Of a DNA stretch of 18,064 nucleotides, positions 15,116 through 18,064 are shown one piece after another. The stretch is from a bacterium. GTDB lineage: Bacteria > JAMCPX01. The position numbers and the translations under genes are program-made. A model generated the notes under the pieces. It ran no database searches. It was not told the DNA's origin and saw only the letters and a program-made list of their open reading frames with translations. Within the stretch, counting starts at the first letter, position 1. The number at the start of each line of letters is the position of its first letter. The stretch covers positions 1-18,064 of the forward strand of contig DAHXOM010000043.1 in NCBI GenBank assembly GCA_027364825.1, read 5' to 3'.

Positions 15116-15143
15116 GTTAAATAATAAGAAAATTGTTTAAGTT

Positions 15144-15821
15144 ATGAATAAATCCAGGCCGGACATAATTAAGATCATCAAACGTCTGAAGACGGTTTAT
15201 AAACAGTGGAACGTTCCCATTGTAACGCTGATAAGCAAGATGAGCCGCGACCCGTTCAGGATACTGATAGCGACAATCCTCAGCCAGAGGACAAAGGACG
15301 CTGTCACGGCACAGGCATCGGAAAGGCTTTTTAAGGCCGCATCTACGCCGCAAGGAATAGCAGGTATGCAGGTAAAGCAGATTCAGGACATCATCTACCC
15401 GGTCGGGTTTTACCGGGTAAAGGCCGGCAGGATCAGGATTGTTGCCCGTAAAATTGCAGACCGGTACAGCGGGGTTGTGCCGGACACGATTGAAGAGCTG
15501 GTAAAGCTCCCGGGTGTCGGACGGAAGACCGCAAACCTCGTCATCGGCCTTGGATACGGGAAGCCGGCCATCTGCGTTGATACGCATGTTCACAGGATCT
15601 CAAACAGGTTCGGTTATATCAAAACAAAAACGCCGTTTGAAACCGAGATGGCCCTGAGAAAGGTCCTGCCGGAACAGTACTGGATCATTTACAACGATTT
15701 GCTCGTTGCACTCGGCCAGGCGATCTGTCATCCGGTGTCACCGAAATGTTCGGTATGCCCCGTCACCGCATACTGCATGAAGATCGGAGTAAACCGCGTT
15801 AAAAAGTCAGCCAAGGGATGA
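15144..15821 (+). CDS. nth: Endonuclease III, iron-sulfur DNA glycosylase/AP lyase
   Basis: The 225-residue enzyme excises oxidised pyrimidines and cleaves the resulting abasic site. The N-terminal helix bundle has ILIATILSQRTKDAV (40-54). The helix-hairpin-helix motif LPGVGRKTANLV (122-133) contains catalytic Lys128, and VDTHVHR holds the essential Asp146. The C-terminal cluster motif is exact: C195-X6-C202-X2-C205-X5-C211 for a [4Fe-4S] centre. The start ATG at 15144 lacks a recognisable Shine-Dalgarno sequence, and the upstream sequence is A/T-rich. The nearest upstream gene ends 200 bp earlier, behind a terminator-like hairpin, so nth is probably transcribed on its own. A repeat element begins 2 bp after its stop. 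Confidence 0.97.
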   Translation: MNKSRPDIIKIIKRLKTVYKQWNVPIVTLISKMSRDPFRILIATILSQRTKDAVTAQASERLFKAASTPQGIAGMQVKQIQDIIYPVGFYRVKAGRIRIVARKIADRYSGVVPDTIEELVKLPGVGRKTANLVIGLGYGKPAICVDTHVHRISNRFGYIKTKTPFETEMALRKVLPEQYWIIYNDLLVALGQAICHPVSPKCSVCPVTAYCMKIGVNRVKKSAKG

Positions 15822-15822
15822 T

Positions 15823-15895
15823 AAGTCCTCACACGGCTTGCGCCTGAAGCGCATCCGTCTGTGGCGGATAAAATGGTGGGACGTTCTAACGGGGT
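15823..15895 (+). repeat. Small structured repeat element, copy A (right arm intact)
   Basis: The core at 15823-15876 aligns with 17849-17902. Shared blocks are AAGTC, TCACA, CTTGCGCC, GCAT, GTCTGT, GCGGA and AAAATGG, in the same order and orientation. It ends in TTCTAACGGGGT (15884-15895), the exact reverse complement of the left end of copy B. The left arm is missing where the element abuts the nth stop. The 15822-15992 gap holds this element and the cstA promoter, and no gene. Confidence 0.75.
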
Positions 15896-15934
15896 AAAGA
15901 GAAGCAGATAAGCCGGGAATTTTGTGTTGAAAGG

Positions 15935-15964
15935 TTGACAATTTTTCAGTCTCAGTTATTTAAT
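15935..15964 (+). promoter_or_regulatory. Sigma-70-type promoter of cstA
   Basis: A perfect -35 TTGACA (15935-15940) stands 18 bp before TTTAAT (15959-15964), a five-of-six match to the -10 consensus. Transcription would start near 15971, giving a leader of about 22 nt that carries AGGAGG at 15979-15984. Confidence 0.6.
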
Positions 15965-15992
15965 TAACATCTCAGTGCAGGAGGTCATTGTT

Positions 15993-17837
15993 ATGAATTC
16001 CGTGTATCTTTTGCTTGCAGGTCTGGGCGTCTTTGCAATCGGCTACCGGTACTACTCCGCGTTTATAGCGGCAAAGGTGCTGAGCCTTGACGCAACAAGA
16101 AAGACACCGGCTTTTACAAAAAACGACGGCAAGGATTTTGTGCCGACAAACCGGTTTGTGCTGTTCGGTCATCATTTTGCAGCAATAGCCGGAGCAGGTC
16201 CTCTGATAGGGCCGGTTCTTGCAGCACAGTTCGGCTTTCTGCCCGGGGCGATCTGGATTATCTTCGGAGCTGTGATAGCCGGTGCTGTCCATGATATCGT
16301 GATTCTCTTTGCCTCGGTACGCAACGGCGGCGAGGCGCTTCATAACATCGCGAGAAGGTACATGGGAAGGCTCAGCGGTATAACAACCGCACTTGCCACC
16401 TTATTTATCATCATAACAGCCCTGGCCGGGCTTGCCATTGCTGTTGTAAATTCCATGAATGAAAGCTCATGGGGTACGTTCACCATAGGGTTTACCATAC
16501 CGGTCGCACTGCTTGTCGGATGGTACATGAAAACCCTGAGGCCGGATAAGATAGCAGAGGCAAGCGTTATCGGAGTAGTGCTCGTACTGGCCGGTGTCAT
16601 CTTCGGAAGAATCATCCAGCAATCGTCCATATCATCATGGTTTATGTTTTCGAGGCACCAGCTCTCGATTATGCTCGCTGTGTATGGATTTACAGCATCG
16701 GTCCTGCCGGTCTGGCTTTTGCTTGCTCCAAGGGACTACCTCAGCACTTACATGAAGCTCGGCACCATAGCCATGCTTGCAATAGGTATATTTATTGCGC
16801 ATCCCTATTTACAGATGCCTGCTTTAACAAAATTCATACACGGAGGAGGCCCGATAATACCCGGCAAGGTGTGGCCCTATGTATTTATCACCATCGCATG
16901 CGGGGCAATATCTGGGTTTCATGCACTCATAAGCTCGGGAACAACCCCGAAGATGCTTTCCAATGAAAAGGACATACGGTTCATCGGTTACGGTGCCATG
17001 GTCACCGAGGGCTTTGTAGCTTTGATGGCACTTATTGCCGCAAGCGTCCTGCCGCCGGGCGATTATTTTGCTATCAATACCATGCCCGCGGTATTTGCGA
17101 AGCTCGGGATGAGTACCGTCCACATGAACGAACTTTCAAGGCTGGTCGGGGAAAATATCACCGGCAGGCCGGGAGGCGCCGTGTCACTCGCCGTGGGCAT
17201 GGCGTACATCTTCGGGAATATTCCGGGATTAAAAACACTCATGTCGTACTGGTATCACTTCGCCATTATGTTCGAAGCACTTTTCATTCTTACGACCATA
17301 GACGCGGGCACGAGGGTCGGAAGGTATATCCTGCAGGAGTCTATCGGGAGCATCATACCGAAGGTAAAAGAGATCTCGTGGTGGCCAGGCGTTATTATAA
17401 CGAGTGCCGTCATATCCGTTTCATGGGGATACCTTTTGTACTTCGGCAGTATCAGTACGATCTGGCCCATGTTCGGTGTTGCAAATCAGTTGCTTGCTGT
17501 CATCGCACTGACCATAGGCACGACATTTATCCTCCATCACGCACCCAAAAAAGTATACAGCCTGATCACCTTTCTTCCGTTTGTCTTCATGTTTGTCGTT
17601 ACCTTTACAGCGGGTCTGGAAAATATATTCGATATCTATATCAAGCAGAACACAACAACAGCACATGTTAATATTTTCCTGACGGTATCCATGCTGGTCC
17701 TTGTTTTGCTTATCGCACTTGACGGTATACGGAACTGGTTCAATATACTTACCGGCAGGGCAAAACCCGTGGTTGAAGGCCAGGATACAGAGCACATACC
17801 CGAAGATGTAAGGCGATCGATAGATAACCTGGAGTAA
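15993..17837 (+). CDS. cstA: Carbon-starvation protein CstA-type transporter
   Basis: The 614-residue polytopic membrane protein belongs to the CstA/BtsT family; characterised members import peptides or pyruvate. Conserved family stretches are RYYSAFIAAKVLSLD near the start, GHHFAAIAGAGPLIGPVLAAQFG (about 50-72), FGAVIAGAVHDIV, and ISSGTTPKML around residue 312. Hydrophobic segments run through most of the chain, with more than a dozen predicted helices, ending in a hydrophilic tail. It is shorter than the roughly 700-residue E. coli CstA but in the range of other bacterial members. ATG 15993 was chosen over GTG 15975 because AGGAGG lies 8 nt before it. A consensus promoter lies just upstream and no regulatory partner gene is adjacent. 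The substrate (peptides or pyruvate) cannot be decided here. Confidence 0.95.
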   Translation: MNSVYLLLAGLGVFAIGYRYYSAFIAAKVLSLDATRKTPAFTKNDGKDFVPTNRFVLFGHHFAAIAGAGPLIGPVLAAQFGFLPGAIWIIFGAVIAGAVHDIVILFASVRNGGEALHNIARRYMGRLSGITTALATLFIIITALAGLAIAVVNSMNESSWGTFTIGFTIPVALLVGWYMKTLRPDKIAEASVIGVVLVLAGVIFGRIIQQSSISSWFMFSRHQLSIMLAVYGFTASVLPVWLLLAPRDYLSTYMKLGTIAMLAIGIFIAHPYLQMPALTKFIHGGGPIIPGKVWPYVFITIACGAISGFHALISSGTTPKMLSNEKDIRFIGYGAMVTEGFVALMALIAASVLPPGDYFAINTMPAVFAKLGMSTVHMNELSRLVGENITGRPGGAVSLAVGMAYIFGNIPGLKTLMSYWYHFAIMFEALFILTTIDAGTRVGRYILQESIGSIIPKVKEISWWPGVIITSAVISVSWGYLLYFGSISTIWPMFGVANQLLAVIALTIGTTFILHHAPKKVYSLITFLPFVFMFVVTFTAGLENIFDIYIKQNTTTAHVNIFLTVSMLVLVLLIALDGIRNWFNILTGRAKPVVEGQDTEHIPEDVRRSIDNLE

Positions 17838-17904
17838 ACCCCGTTAGAAAGTCTTCACAGGACTTGCGCCGGAGGAGCATGTGTCTGTTGCGGAGAAAAT
17901 GGCC
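17838..17904 (+). repeat. Small structured repeat element, copy B (left arm intact)
   Basis: ACCCCGTTAGAA (17838-17849) begins one base after the cstA stop and is the reverse complement of the right end of copy A. The core matching copy A follows. It can fold a small stem, AAGTC (17849-17853) with GACTT (17861-17865). In copy A the second arm reads GGCTT, which keeps pairing through a T-G pair. The right arm is missing. Confidence 0.75.
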
Positions 17905-17925
17905 GGTCCATCATTTTGAACTGAA

Positions 17926-17960
17926 GGATTGCTTCGTCACTTCGTTCCTCGCAATGACAG
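17926..17960. repeat. Dispersed palindromic repeat of the GATTGCTTCGTC...CGCAATGAC type
   Basis: The tract from GGATTGCTTCGTC to CTCGCAATGACAG contains facing ATTGC and GCAAT arms. From general knowledge, closely similar strings recur many times between genes in several bacterial groups, including Desulfobacterota and Nitrospirota. Only one copy is in this window. Confidence 0.6.
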
Positions 17961-18029
17961 CCCAAGAGCCTGCAATAACCTGGCAGACATCGAGTGGTAA
18001 TCCCTTACCGAAGAATTAAAAAGAGACTT

Positions 18030-18064
18030 CAAATCCCCCCTACCCCCCTTTTCTAAAGGGGGGT
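18030..18064. repeat. C/G-run dispersed repeat with strong hairpin, cut by the window end
   Basis: CTTCAAATCCCCCCTA is followed by CCCCCCTTT (18043-18051), a TCT loop and AAAGGGGGG (18055-18063), a perfect 9-bp stem. Similar C-run/G-run units are recalled as intergenic repeats in related bacteria. It could also slow RNA polymerase after cstA, but what follows is not visible. Between 17961 and 18029 only a weak GGTAA/TTACC stem is seen, and no gene. Confidence 0.6.

Noticed and set aside
15975..15992. GTG start for cstA six codons upstream
   Set aside because: The AGGAGG at 15979-15984 would then be inside the gene; ATG 15993 is correctly spaced from it.

Overview
The window looks like chromosomal DNA from an anaerobic or facultatively anaerobic Gram-negative bacterium with moderate GC content, most plausibly of Desulfobacterota or Nitrospirota type. 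This is inferred from gene content: a c-type-haem sensor kinase paired with an NtrC-type regulator, a bacterial archaemetzincin, a B12-dependent methionine synthase without its reactivation domain, a lone MmgE/PrpD protein and CstA. The short dispersed repeats at the right end also fit. No rRNA, tRNA, CRISPR array, prophage or transposase gene was found.

Layout. (1) 9-4309, plus strand: a membrane histidine kinase with two potential haem-attachment motifs, an archaemetzincin protease, a sigma-54 response regulator, and TatC. These are packed with gaps of 6-7 bp or an overlap. (2) 4306-5379, minus strand: a diacylglycerol/lipid kinase-family protein, convergent with and slightly overlapping tatC. 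(3) 5483-14943, plus strand: a long co-directional run of metH, a pseudo-receiver coiled-coil protein, purN, a degenerate flavoprotein, an SRPBCC protein, cutA, a lipoprotein metallophosphoesterase and an MmgE/PrpD protein. Most gaps are 12 bp or less, so one or more operons are likely. (4) 14944-18064, plus strand: nth and cstA, separated and followed by non-coding stretches rich in small inverted-repeat elements.

How the genes work together. The kinase, protease and regulator probably form one redox- or ligand-responsive signalling unit that drives sigma-54 promoters lying outside the window. MetH and PurN both belong to one-carbon/folate-linked metabolism. The rest of the long run has no evident common pathway and may share only transcription. 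Two genes in it (the flavoprotein and cutA) have ribosome-binding sites inside predicted hairpins, and metH appears to be transcribed without a leader.

The observations most worth following up are: a repeat-derived insertion of about 48 codons between the second and third codons of purN; a pseudo-receiver whose phospho-acceptor Asp is Ala; the archaemetzincin gene lodged between kinase and regulator; the CX2CH plus CX4CH sensor; and a small non-coding element with 12-bp terminal inverted repeats found after both nth and cstA.
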